Positions 12,902 to 24,378 of a stretch of DNA of 64,000 nucleotides are shown one piece after another (the stretch's first letter is position 1; each line of letters starts with the position of its first letter). The stretch spans positions 19,978,295 to 20,042,294 of the forward strand of contig CM057002.1 of NCBI GenBank assembly GCA_029891345.1, given 5' to 3'. The translations under genes were made by a program, and so were the position numbers. This DNA is from Dryococelus australis (Eukaryota; Arthropoda; Insecta; Phasmatodea; Phasmatidae). The notes under the pieces were generated by a model. The model did no database searches, was not told the DNA's origin, and saw only the letters and a list, made by a program, of their open reading frames with translations.

Positions 12902-14625
12902 AGGCATTTGTAGGATTGCGTTGTCCATAATGCATACTGCTTCAGCAACCATCTTGAAGCAAATGAGGCACTGATGAAAAAATACAGCAGAGCTGTAAGC
13001 AGCATTTCTGTATGTTCACAACAAAAAAATCATTGTTTTTAAAAAGTAAAAAACCATTGTGATATAACACTCCCACCTGGTCACGTCTTACACAATTGTA
13101 CAGTTACTCCCATAATCCACACCCAATATACATAATCACTTTAGCTGTCTATCAGTACATCAGCTGAAAAATAACACGATACATAATGACCAGTCCAATT
13201 TATTTGGACTCCAGGACACAAACATCTCTGATGATAAAGTATAACTGCTACAATACTTGGGTAGATTTCCAGTTTAAACTTGGGCCAATTCTGGCTCACC
13301 CCCCACCCCATATACGCAAAAATTGTATCAAATGGCAGTTCTTGCTTAGTTTTAGTGGAAAAATTACACTATTCACAAAACTTGTATCTACTAAAATAAA
13401 TCAACATTTTAACACCAAATCCCTTAGTTTTCCTTCAACAAGAAATTGAAAATTGACTCTGCTTACAGTAAAACTTGTGTGCCGCTCATTTCAATAATTT
13501 TTGGCAACAGAGCAACGCCTAGTATACATTTTTGGGTACCATTTCATTCAGATGATGTCTGCTAATTTAAATTAATTATTTTTTTATTTCTTGATTTTAC
13601 ACAAGGAAAAAATTACCTGAATTAAGCTGAATCAAAACTGACATCTCTGAGTTGGCAGGTAATACCAGAATTGTTTAAATGAATTGGCACATGCCTACTA
13701 CAAGAACAGCTCAAGGTATCTAAATTTCAAATGGAAATGCATAAATATACAGGATGGATGTTATCAGGATCCTTACCCTAATAGCAAAACTTCATTAATA
13801 TCTCCCATCGTGATGGAAATAACAGGGGTGGCCACCCTCTTGCTGCACACCACTTTTCTGCATTCAGGAATAATTATGCACATCTGATATGGGTATATTG
13901 AGCAACATGACAATCATCAAAAAAGTTCCGGCACGTACGCAATGCAATATCAGTAGGGAACCCCGCACTGGGACGTATGCACAGACTCCACTAGAAATTA
14001 AACCCCAAAAGCACTTCCTGTAGTGGAGGTTGTAAGCTCAGACCATTTTAGTTTTAAACACTAGTGCGACTTCATGAAGTTTAATATGGATGGTTACTAA
14101 ATACAATGATACACGAGCATGTCTGAAATTAACGACGTCGGTAGATCTCAGCCAATAGGATGTCGCGGAAACTATGTTGACTGCTTCTTCTCGTAAGAAA
14201 TAACATGGAGAGGTTTGCTCCTTGAAATATACATATTCTTATACTGTTCAAAAATGTTATTTTTATGCTGGGATCAACAGAAAACCTATGTAGAATTCTA
14301 TATACTGCAATTCAACTAATAAATATATGTGGAATTGCCATTTCTAAGATTATGTTAGCCTAACAAAAGTTAATGAAATAATGTAATTAAGAGATTTTTA
14401 AAGGGATTTATAAGGTACGGCATTAATTAATTACTAGCAATAATTCACATACTGCTCCAGTACCCAACTTAAGTTATTTTATTGCTATTTGAACTAAACC
14501 AGATACATTCACAATTTTCTAAATATAGTTTGCAAAATCATCAGTATACTTGTGTAATATGCTTAATGGTCTAGAAACGTACTAATTTCAATATATTAGT
14601 GTATGTATTGTTCCAGTTCAATAAA

Positions 14626-15229
14626 TACCATATTGGTCTGAATATAAGGTGACCTGCAGTTTTAGGGTCCCAGACAAATGTAACACTATTTGGTAGAAAT
14701 TAATAAGAAAATATACTAGATTTTCTTACCCCAATAAGCGAGTAATTTAGTGTGCGACGGGCATTTCGTTCCTGTGTTAATATTTAAATAGTTTGTTGTA
14801 AAACTTTATTCATTAACAAGTTTGCGTATTTTGACTGTGTTTGATTAATTTGATGAAAATTCATTTAGTTAGCACTTGTTTCATTCCTTCATTCTTTTGC
14901 ACGGATTTTCCAAAAACGGATTAAAACTTAATCCCATTGAGGAATTTGCAAATTAATTGGAGTAGGTTTAATCAGATTAAACAAATGATTGGCTTAGCCA
15001 TTAATCCACTCCATCCATTTGTTATTCGCCTAGAGTTCCAGAACCAGCCTGCCCCTACTACCGGAACAAAATAAGTCGCTAGCGCATCACAGCTGCCAGC
15101 CTACCAATGGCATTCTCAAGGGCACGCAGCCACCATCCACCATCTGGCATGTGAAAATAAGGCGACTGCCGATTTTTGAATCTCTCATTTAAGTAAAAAC
15201 GGTTGCCTTATATTCAGAAAAATACGGTA
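14626..15229. mobile_element. MITE with 24-bp TIRs and TA flanks (Tc1/mariner-like)
   Basis: The left end TACCATATTGGTCTGAATAT and the right end, read in reverse complement, TACCGTATTTTTCTGAATAT agree over about 24 bases. Both open with TA, as in a TA target duplication. The 604-bp interior has no long open frame, so it is non-autonomous. Family placement rests on the TA target and TIR style only. Confidence 0.7.
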
Positions 15230-15781
15230 CATTCTCTTAACAGGAATGAGTGAATATGCAGCCCCGTACACATTGAAAATCATAGTCAAATATGGATCTT
15301 GTTACCGCCATTTTGCAGAAAACTTCCACTAGATGCTAATTTAGGGAGGTCATTCGGTGACTAGATTTCTCCACTTAGAAAGTAAGGGCCACTACAACTT
15401 AAAGTAACAGAGCATACGAAAACAAGTAATCTAGTGCCGGTTATGCTTCAGCTCTAGTACTAGTGGCGATTAGATACTTCTTTGCATGCAGCCCTTTTCG
15501 ACACTCTATACACAAGGATGACTAATACTTAATGTGACTCTTTTGTCCTGCTAGAATGTTACACTACCCTTCTCTCAAAAAAAGTCTCCTCATCCCATCT
15601 CCCCCCCGCACAACATCTGGGTGTTATTACAAGGGGGGTGGCGTGACAGGATGTCATTAGTTGGAAGGTGGGAGGAGGGTTACGACCTACACATAACTGA
15701 AGGGTCACCGAGATAAAAAGAGAAAGAAGGGAGAGGAGTGATGTAAGAGATGAGACAAGTCATGCCACTTCTCTCAACACA

Positions 15782-15955
15782 CGGTGGCCACTCTATTGAA
15801 AATATAAAATTCCCGGGGTTTTCCAGGTTATCCTACGGATTTTCCACATTATACAAACACACAGATGGACAAAATTACAGACTATTTCCAGGTTTTCCCC
15901 GGGTCCTTTTCAATTCCATATTTTTTCCCAGTTTTCCCGGTTCGGTGGCCACCCT
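15782..15955 (+). repeat. Repeat rich in TTTTCCAGG / TTTTCCCGG with GGTGGCCAC ends
   Basis: Bounded by GGTGGCCACTCT at the left and GGTGGCCACCCTG at the right, with internal TTCCAGG and CCCGG words. Related fragments occur at 13826-13850 and, diverged, at 18535-18640. Class unknown. Confidence 0.4.
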
Positions 15956-16034
15956 GTCAACATCCCCGGAAAATTTATGGCTTGTGAGTAAGTGGATACA
16001 TGGGGAAATAGATAGTAAATACCTTAGTATTGGC

Positions 16035-16095
16035 AATTATGCTACTGATACCGGCCGATACTCTAGTATCGGTATCGGCCCAGCCCTACTGACGT
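16035..16095 (-). repeat. hAT-like MITE end, third occurrence
   Basis: GATACCGGCCGATACTC...GGTATCGGCCCAGCCCTA: the reverse complement begins TAGGGCTGGGCCGATACCGA, as at 4720 and 8940. Only one end is visible. Confidence 0.45.
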
Positions 16096-17113
16096 AGAAG
16101 TGAGCGAGTGAAGAGATTTGGCAGCTCTTAAAATTGAGGTCTTGAGATCAGATGAGAATGAAGTGAGGAGTCATGGTGTCTAGCCAAGTTGGTTCACAGA
16201 ATTCCCGTACAGCAATGAAAAAATCCATGTACATCTGCAGTTTCCAAGTACCCTTAATGATGCTCATAGAAAAGTACAAAACAAACATTTAAAAAAATAA
16301 CATGCATTTCCTCATTATTTCAAATACACGGATGGATAATGCTTAAAAGAAACATATCAATTTAATCATTATGTACCTGTGTTCGCAAATTTTAACATGT
16401 TGCACATAAAATAAACTAATGGTCTGCCTTTTCCACTGCAAATATCTAATGCAGGCAGTGACATTAATATAAGTTGGAATGGATTTTTTTACTACTGGTA
16501 ATTAATTAGTCAATACTAGTAGAATAAAGTTTATTTAATCAAGTGCACGTTTGTCCTACACATTATGTTTTATTAATAAAATGTAATTTTTTAGTAGGGG
16601 GAAAGAAAATGTTAATCGTTCTGTGCTGCATATACTTGTAAAAATGCATGTTGTTTCAAGTTCTCATACTAGGCTTAATTTTACACAGCCAAGCAAGACA
16701 CAGGTATGCAAAATTCTTAGCACTGCAAAGTGCAATGCTGAAAAGAAATGGTAGCTATGGGATAGTATATATAGGTGATACATGTGGCACTAGTTCTTCA
16801 ATTGTGGTGAATAATCAGGAGTTGGCAAGTATTTCAAATTCTGAACTGAACAAGTGTTGACAATGCATACAAAGGCAGAGTTCAAACTGATAATTTTGTT
16901 TTGGTTTCAGCTCAAATGCTATCAGCTTGTTAAGCATTCATTACACATTGTATCTAAAATTCTGATAATTTATTATGCGGAAGTAATTATACTCCTGTTA
17001 TGTAACAAAACAACAAGCATTAGCATTTATGTAGACACATCGGTTGTATGCGGCAATATACACACTGCCACCTTGCACGTTTGTCTGCAGGTGGCCGCAC
17101 GTAACAAGGGCTG

Positions 17114-17126
17114 CCCCCCCCCCCCC
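17114..17126. repeat. Poly-C run
   Basis: 13 consecutive C bases in intron 3. A poly-G run of 20 follows at 17530-17549. Lengths may be assembly-sensitive. Confidence 0.8.
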
Positions 17127-17529
17127 GGCATTTTACGTATACAAACTCCCACACAGCCATGCTGCTTATATATTTTTTTACCCGACCTTATTTATGAGAG
17201 GCATGAAGTTCTTGTCATAATGTCCAGGACATGGGTTCAAAGAAAAATCGCTGCACTAAATATTTTGACCTGGAAGACACTGAGTGGTTTTGTGTTGAAT
17301 ATCATGACTCGGAACGTCCGGACTGGTATCTAACGCTCGAAACGGCATCAGCGAAAGGGTACAACTACCACTGCCCATAGGGATATTGTGTGTAATAGAT
17401 CCACACAGGTAGTTGCCAAGCTGCCTTTTTTTTGTGCAGGGTTGGAACAAACGATAGCCTGGAGAATGAAGGGAAATGACGAAATGGGGGAAGAGGAAAA
17501 GCTTTGACAGCTGCCAAGACTAGGTATAA

Positions 17530-17549
17530 GGGGGGGGGGGGGGGGGGGG
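17530..17549. repeat. Poly-G run
   Basis: 20 consecutive G bases in intron 3. Frames read through it give a meaningless poly-glycine or poly-proline string. Confidence 0.85.
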
Positions 17550-18960
17550 AGCGGCCTTGCATGGGGATTATTTTCAATATCTGTTTGCAAGACAGGGAAA
17601 GCTCGCGGCGGAAATTTCCTTGTTTTACCTTCAAAACTACACTGTATAATTTTTTCCCCCTAGTAGCACCATTTTGTGCTACGTTTCCATTAAGTAACTT
17701 ACTTTAAAACTGCTCCCATTTCTTTTTGTATTCTATATTTAGATTGGCGTTTATGAAACTTTTCATGTCCGGAGATTTAAATTATTTCAATATCAGTTTA
17801 TCGAAACTGGGAATGGTAAAAACTGGTGTTTTAAAGTCGTAGAGGCTGTGCATCTTTATTATTACACCATAAAATTACAGTAGCCCCTGGAAGCCACAGA
17901 GGCAAGTTACAGACGGAAAGACTGCACACTAGTTTTAGTGGCTTGTGCATAGAGCACCTACATGGAGGCCTTACTATTGAGAAAAAAATTGCAAGAGGCA
18001 CATGTGCAATACCAACACTGTTTTCTGAGGAAAATACCTGATCCAAAACTTTTTAAAACTCGAAATTATGTGATTCGAAGTCAAGAATTCCAGCTCTGGA
18101 CATTTCAAATGATCAAGGTTTTACATAAATGTTTATAAGCATTTATACTTTAGAACGAATATAATGTAGCGCAAGCCCTGTTACACAAATGTTATTGTCT
18201 GTTTACCATGCGTTAACAGGTTATGAACGTCGCTACCAGATGGACACACTTTAATAGTCACTGTACCGTACGTTACGAAACACAGTCGCATGCCAACTGG
18301 CATGACAGTCCGCAGCAAGCGACTACAGTTGAGATTGGCCGAGTCCATTTGTCCGACCGACATGCGCATATTTTATTGTGCATTATCAATAGCGAGCAAC
18401 AGGCGCAGTCAACGTCAGCAGTAAAACATCAGTTGATGCACTAATCACAAGATTCATGAGCGAGGCTGCTTCACACCGATCATTTTGGCTTCCCCGACCA
18501 CATTATAGACTTTAGGAGAGGAGAAAGGTAAACAAATTCCTGGACATCCGACTAAAATCCCATGCAATTCCAGTCATTTTCCTGGGCAGTGGAATTCGCG
18601 TACAATTCCTGTTTTTCCTGGTCAGTAGACACCCTGGGAGACTATGGAGCAGCGCTGCGGAATGAAAGGACAAACCAGCTGCATTGTCTGGCATAATTTC
18701 CAATTGCGAAAATCTGGATCCTGACGCAGAATATTCCTCATACTTACTTTAATACACCATCCAAGATAATGCCGTTGGTATTCGGAAAGAAACAAGTTTA
18801 ATTCGATACAAGTGTTGCTGTACATCCATAAGTTGTATTTACTTAAGGCAGGAAGAATACCACACAAAATATGAATAAGGATGGAAAAGAGAATAGAACA
18901 AGAGTGTAAAAGAGGAAGGTAAAAGACTAACAGAAGTTTACAGAAAAAAGAGAACAAATA

Positions 18961-19087
18961 CAGTAAAACTCTGTTAAGACTTTTTAAGGGACTGAAAAAA
19001 TGATACTTATTACCAAGGAAAACCTCTTAAAAGGTGCAAAACTATTCACCTCATTAAACAGGAAAACTTCTTAACAGGGTTTCACTG
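18961..19087. mobile_element. Short pogo/Tigger-like MITE (127 bp)
   Basis: The left end CAGTAAAACTCTGTTAAGAC and the right end in reverse complement CAGTGAAACCCTGTTAAGAA match at about 17 of 20 bases. The left flank is TA and the right flank AA, close to the TA duplication expected for pogo-type elements. It lies 284 bp downstream of exon 3's donor in gene orientation, inside intron 3. Confidence 0.65.
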
Positions 19088-19370
19088 AATTATGATGTGA
19101 TAGTGATGGTACCGATCCTATTACAGAACTTGCGTGCAAGGCTTTGGTGGTCAGCAGTACCCGTAAATGTTTTACAAGATCCACATCGCTTACCACAAAA
19201 ATATCTAGTCACAATTTGCATGTACCCCTGTGTTATGTACCACTCTAAAACTGCCTGGTGTTTAACAGCAAACACCAGCGTGGCTGAGTGCCGCAAATCA
19301 AAACTTTCATGAGCCTGCAACTCTGAGAGTGCAAGTAGCTGCCATGGGGAGACGAAAATGTAAGGCTCAC

Positions 19371-19509
19371 CCAGACGGCACAGCGTCTTCTTCACAGTCT
19401 CCCCTGGCTTCATGAGCCGCAGCAGCTGCCTGTAAACCGACACTGAATCGAAAGGCACCCCGTCATTGCTCTCGCTGCCCGTGTCACTCACTATGGGTCT
19501 CTCCACTAT
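19371..19509 (-). CDS. CD2BP2: CD2BP2-like gene, exon 3
   Basis: Minus-strand internal exon of 139 nt with a TTGCAG acceptor and a TGG|GTGAGC donor, phase 0 in and phase 1 out, residues 108-153 plus one base. The peptide runs IVERPIVSDTGSE, then VYRQLLRLMKPGETV and KKTLCRLG. It corresponds to the family segment after the DNID motif: a polar linker, then an amphipathic helix with the PGETV/PRETV and LRRLG-like motifs of vertebrate CD2BP2. The reading frame stays open past the donor into the intron, but homology stops at the donor, which supports the exon end chosen. Confidence 0.92.
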
Positions 19510-21207
19510 CTGCAACAACACCACGTACAAGTCCGACCATCCCACCTACCAACTTACTACTCGGCCATACAAACTTCATTATTTATCATTTTGCGCATGA
19601 ATTCAACTACATTAAAAAACTTTTTTCCAATTTACTGCTCGCTTTCTATCACCAAATTATCTGGTGCTCCATGATCACACAGCTTCTTCCATTATAACAG
19701 TAGGGCATATTCTCCCCCTTACATTATGTATACCAAACCATATGCAGACATTATATGTTGGCACTACTTAATGACCATCAGCAGATTCAAGGGCAACTGC
19801 CCATCAGACTAAATGGAACAACACAACTGTTCGGAACACACGACATTTGCTTACAGAACATCATATTTATGCAATTCATTCAACCTAATTACATGATCTT
19901 TGTACTGACAGCTGTGAGTATACGGGTCATTGCCTTGTACTTCCTCCTCTTCCAAAAGCACAATATGGACTCCCGCATGAAAATTAAGTTGAAACAAAAA
20001 GTGCACAAAAATATGAACCAAAACAAAAATTGTATAAAAACCAAATTCTGAAGATGCCATTCAAATTCTTCAGTGCAATGCATGTAGCATCACAAATTAT
20101 TAACACTACTGTTTGGAGCTCAATCTGTACAATCTGTACTGAGAGTCTCATTCGGAGCAGTACTCTGAACGAATACCCAACATCCGGCAGATCTATTCTA
20201 CATAGAAATCAGTTTATAATATGCATTGGAAAACTTAAGAATTTTATTACAGGTTTCTAAATTTTTTTTACTAATAACAATACTACAAAAATACTAAAAA
20301 AAAATACAGGAAAACTTGACACGAATTTGTAACCTAAATGTACTTTACTACCACCAATTCAATGAACAATGCATCAATTTTTTATCACAGTATTAGGATT
20401 TAATGGTTCAGCCTAATATGGCCATTTTGGCTTTGACTATTTCACAGCGGTGAAGTGGCCATTCAAAATATTTAGCCAGCATTGTTTTGCTAGGCTTTTC
20501 ACAAGTCATATACACTACAAGATATCCTTCGTTCAAAGCATATAATCAAGAACGCTCTGCACCCATTGGCAGCTACTGTGCATGTGTAAATATTTACAGT
20601 GGATGCTGAGAGAACCCTGATTAAATAGCACAAATGAGTCTCTTAAACAAATGTGTTGTTTTTTTCACTCTTAGTCACACCATACACCCATAAGTCCTAT
20701 TTACTTAAGGCAGGAAAAATACCACACTAAAGGACAATCCACTTGTTATCACAAAGAGAAAAAAATAAAACTTGAAAATCCTAGGATTTTTCATGGAACA
20801 GCTTAATTTTAGGACCAAATGCAGAATAATAAGATCAGATTGATATTGAAAGAAGATACATTACAGAACAGAAATGGTGAGAGAGATATGGTGTAGATAT
20901 TAAAAAAACTGTGGAAGATGAAATATGTATGTATGCATGTATGTATGTATGTATGTATGACAATAGGCAGAGATGGATGGATGGATGGCTTCCAGGGAGT
21001 GAAGGCATGCATAGAGAAGACGACTGGAGCAGGATGAAAAAGGAGAAGTGGCCAGGAAGATTGAGATGCTTGTACTACAAACAGAACCAGCCAGTGGCTG
21101 TAACCTGCTCCTGATAAAACTATCAGGCCTTGAAACAAAAAACTTAAAAATCAGGGGCTTTCAAGAACCATAGGCTCTCACACTGTGGCAGTGTGCAGAT
21201 GCAGTAC
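19510..21207. other. Intron 2 of the CD2BP2-like gene
   Basis: A 1.7-kb intron with a GTACTG donor and a TTGCAG acceptor on the minus strand. It contains a TATG/GATG microsatellite near 20925-20990. No domain-bearing open frame was seen. Confidence 0.75.
20925..20990. repeat. TATG / GATG microsatellite
   Basis: Short tandem TATG units followed by GATG units in intron 2 of the CD2BP2-like gene. Confidence 0.85.
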
Positions 21208-21374
21208 CTTGCACTCATCGATGTTCTCAATCCAGGCATCCGCCACGAACCTGTCCTTCTGCGCCCAGTGGTAGTTGCCCTCCACGTCAAAGTGTCCTTC
21301 CTCCAGCTCCTCCTTCATGTTGAACGGCGTGATTTTGGTCGACCCGTCATACGTAAGTGTAGACTCCTCCTGCC
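21208..21374 (-). CDS. CD2BP2: CD2BP2-like gene, exon 2
   Basis: Minus-strand internal exon of 167 nt with an ATGCAG acceptor and an AAG|GTACTG donor, phase 1 in and phase 0 out, residues 52-107. It holds the family's best-conserved block outside the GYF domain: ITPFNMKEELEEGHFD, then EGNYHW and a tryptophan-containing WIENID segment. Human CD2BP2 has ITPFN-EEMEEGHFD, GNYF and SWLDNID at the same places. This block alone identifies the gene. It is also more GC-rich than the surrounding intron, as expected of coding sequence. Confidence 0.95.
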
Positions 21375-22792
21375 CTGCATGTACACATCAACACAATTGT
21401 TCTCTCTGCTCACTGCTGAGACCAGTTTTAAACATCCACTGCACGTCCCTACAAAACCTGTTAAAAAGCACACATTTATAACAAATTCTACTTTAAAAAA
21501 AATTCTTGTAAAGCACTTAAAAAACCAAAACGAGTGATGCTGAATTATTACTTTCTAATCACAAAAACGATCTTTAATGTTTCACATCTTAACAAAATCT
21601 TAACACATTTTTTATTTAAAAAATGTAACATCTTACAAGTTAAAAATGTTCTTTCAATTTTATGGACTCTACGCAGTTTGAATTTGTAAGCAGCCTGGAA
21701 TTTCTTCATAAAAACTCATTTATATCCATAACAATCATGGATGCAGTGTACATCTCAATACCAAAGGTTTGTCTAAATGTGTGACATAGCTAATGGCATT
21801 AAGATGTAGTAAGTGTAATTGATTAGGTTGGTAGCAATGGAAAATAAATGAGCATGAGGGATAGGAATCCCAATCTGCCCAAAGCGTATTGGAAATGAAC
21901 AAAGGGGAAGGGGGGAGATCACATTTAGTAACGCGAAGGTAATGTGTTACTCTAGCTATTGTCTGTACGAGTGTTGTAACATAGATACGTGTGCCGGGTG
22001 TTATGGTAATTCGAATATAGTGCTAAAATAGTAAACATGGTATAGAAGTAAGTGTTACAGTATAATTACTTTGAGTGGTAATGGTGAGTGAACTGCTAAA
22101 TGAAATATGACGTATAGTGTATGAAGTTGATAGCAAAATAAATGGTGCATATGATGGTGGTGTATTAAACGTCTAATAAGGAGGAAAGTGATATACAGTG
22201 GCAAAAAATGGGATATGTCGGATAAAGGTAAATACCAATTTATTTATGTGATTATGTGTATAGGGTGTAATAAACAGCTCTGTACGTAGGTCATGTTAGT
22301 TAAGGGTTCTGTAGTTTAAACGAGCCTTTGAAGTCATCATATTGGGTCGTATGTTCAGGCAGATGGGTTCAAGTGTACTTCCCAATACCAAAATATATGG
22401 TACATGATGAAAACCTCACATTCCTGTGGATGCCCACCTTAGATTGTGGTAGGGAAAGGGCGGGGCAATAGGAAAAAACAAGTGACACGAGCAACATATT
22501 GGTGATGTGGTTACCTGTGTTCCATCACATAGTGTCAGGTTGTACACTAATCTTAAAATCACTAGTTGCAAATTCGAAACATTAAAATAGCATTATTAAT
22601 ATAAGAAATGTGCACTGATATATCATCTATTAATAACCATGCAATAAGGTGAAATGCTTTGAACTGTGCAGATGTACAAACCCGAACATACTTGATTAGA
22701 CATATATTACTGCAACATCTGAAAAAAGTTTAACTTCACCTAAAGACAGGAAGTATACTAGCTCTTAAATTAACTATGCATGTACTACCAAC
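21375..22792. other. Intron 1 (between coding exons 1 and 2) of the CD2BP2-like gene
   Basis: A 1.4-kb intron bounded by GAAG|GTTGGT and ATGCAG on the minus strand. AT-rich, with no recognisable genes or mobile-element coding. Confidence 0.75.
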
Positions 22793-22946
22793 CTTCAATA
22801 TCATCATCCAACATAATGTCATAGTTCTTTTGCTGTGCATACTCATCCTCTTCATCAGAGTCCAAAGAATGCTTCTTGTCGCCAGCATCATCAAACTTAA
22901 CTCGCTTACCTCCCTCGGGCTCATCTTCAAACCTGCGTTTTGCCAT
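22793..22946 (-). CDS. CD2BP2: CD2BP2 / U5 snRNP 52K-like protein, first coding exon
   Basis: First coding exon, starting at the ATG complementary to 22944-22946 and ending at a GAAG|GTTGGT donor in phase 1. It encodes 51 residues: MAKRRFEDEPEGG, a basic/acidic stretch, HSLDSDEED, and NYDIMLDDDIEG. Human CD2BP2 also has the KHSLDSDEE and YDI...EDVEGQE motifs near its N-terminus. Exons 1-5 total 787 nt with no stop. In characterised species the protein is a U5 small nuclear ribonucleoprotein component (52K; fly holn1) acting in the nucleus in U5/tri-snRNP assembly. That role is family knowledge, not visible here. Thirteen bases of leader preceded by TGTGTTCTAG could be an acceptor, which would make the 5' UTR spliced. 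Confidence 0.93.
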
Positions 22947-23062
22947 TGCTTCTAGAACACACAAGTACTTATGCTATTATTTTCCTTAAATATAGTAGGC
23001 CTATTACGTACATGTGGTACACAAGTTTATGAGCCTATTATATGCTACAATGATTAACTATT

Positions 23063-23730
23063 GGGTCATTCCACGCTAAGCGGTCTAATGTTCCCCACCA
23101 ACAAGTTTCAGAATTCGTTAGAATTTTGCAGACAGAATCAAACAGTTATTAGAGTAAATTTCCCATGATTTTAGATCCCTAATTTGTTTAGTTTATGATC
23201 TAGACTCATGTGGGTAAGGGGAGGTAAGAAATAATATGCATTATGGTGAATTACGCCATTTTAACAAGTGATAAAAATACAAATATTTGACAGGTAGTGC
23301 TTATTTTAAGGATTACAGCACAACTTTTTGCACAGATTACAGATATGCTAGTTACATTATGATAGATACAACATTCTGCTCAAGAATTTGACTAAAAGAG
23401 GACTGAAAAATTTATCATAGAATGTTTCAATGTATTTTGATCAGTTTTCCAGCTGTAACAGCTCCCAAACAAAAAGATATGCATGCCTAAAATTTTGTTT
23501 ATGCATGTAAGAGTAAGCCATCAAATTTATAACACTATGTGACTAATGGTTTTTTCATAATGTTGCATCAAATGTGAGACAGTGTATTAAATTGACCCGT
23601 TTTCAACACCAGCTTTAAAAAAAGAGTACACGAAACAGATGTTATTCCTCATCATTTGAAAGAGCAATTTTTTCTGTTTAACATTCATTCTTACTTTGTT
23701 TGCAATGCTTCCATTACAGGGTTCTAAACA
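23063..23730 (+). repeat. Left terminal inverted repeat of the 4.5-kb DNA transposon
   Basis: Aligns in reverse complement with about 26900-27615. By eye most positions agree, with scattered substitutions and small indels. That implies an old insertion. Confidence 0.78.
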
Positions 23731-24378
23731 GACCTAAAATGATGACATATTCGTTAGGTGTAGCATTTCGAAACATGTTTACAGTCAAGTGTCCATTGTT
23801 ACACATATTGAAGTACTAAATGGTAGTGGCGTGAACTACCTAACAAACATTTTTTTTTTTTTTTTTTTTTTAACCGAAGTATCACAATAATTAATATTCC
23901 TTTTTTAACATCCTGACTTTTTTCTTTCATACAACTTTTACTTTGGACTTAATGAATATATGTTAACTCATTATGTATTTCAATGAGAAAAGATAACCAT
24001 GCCAATTTTAGCCACATTCATTATATTGTTTGTTTATCTTACAGGTTTTTGTTTCATGGTACTGTTGAATTGTGTTACATTTTCTAGTGTTGGAAAATCA
24101 CTTGAACTTTAGATGTGCTCAGTCTTGTACATATTGTTCAGGGAATGCAGTGCAACTTTATTCAGTAGTTTCTACAATTTCTAATTTCCAGGTGTTTACA
24201 TTGAATTTTTGCATGTGAATTTGACTAACTGTTGATAAAGATTTTGTCCAACCTATACCTGTGTATATCCTAACCACAAAGCTATTGCTTTGTCTAATTT
24301 GACTGTGTATCAAATGTATCAAAGAGTGTTAACACTTAAAAAGAATAGATTGAGATTCTGTGGTATTTTAATTACAGA

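Larger units (their letters stand above)
7847..19370. other. Intron 3 of the CD2BP2-like gene (11.5 kb, repeat-rich)
   Basis: Large intron with no supported host exon. It carries the 47-bp tandem array (10541-10799), a palindrome (12844-12901), a 604-bp TA-flanked MITE (14626-15229), a 127-bp pogo/Tigger-like MITE (18961-19087), three relatives of a GGTGGCCACC-containing repeat (13826-13850, 15782-15955, 18535-18640), hAT-like ends at 8940-9010 and 16035-16095, and homopolymer C and G runs. Open frames at 8444-8689, 10045-10407 and 11375-11981 have low complexity or no domain and are not called as genes. Confidence 0.7.

Noticed and set aside
17348-17707. Proline- or glycine-rich frames
   Set aside because: Created by the poly-G run at 17530-17549.
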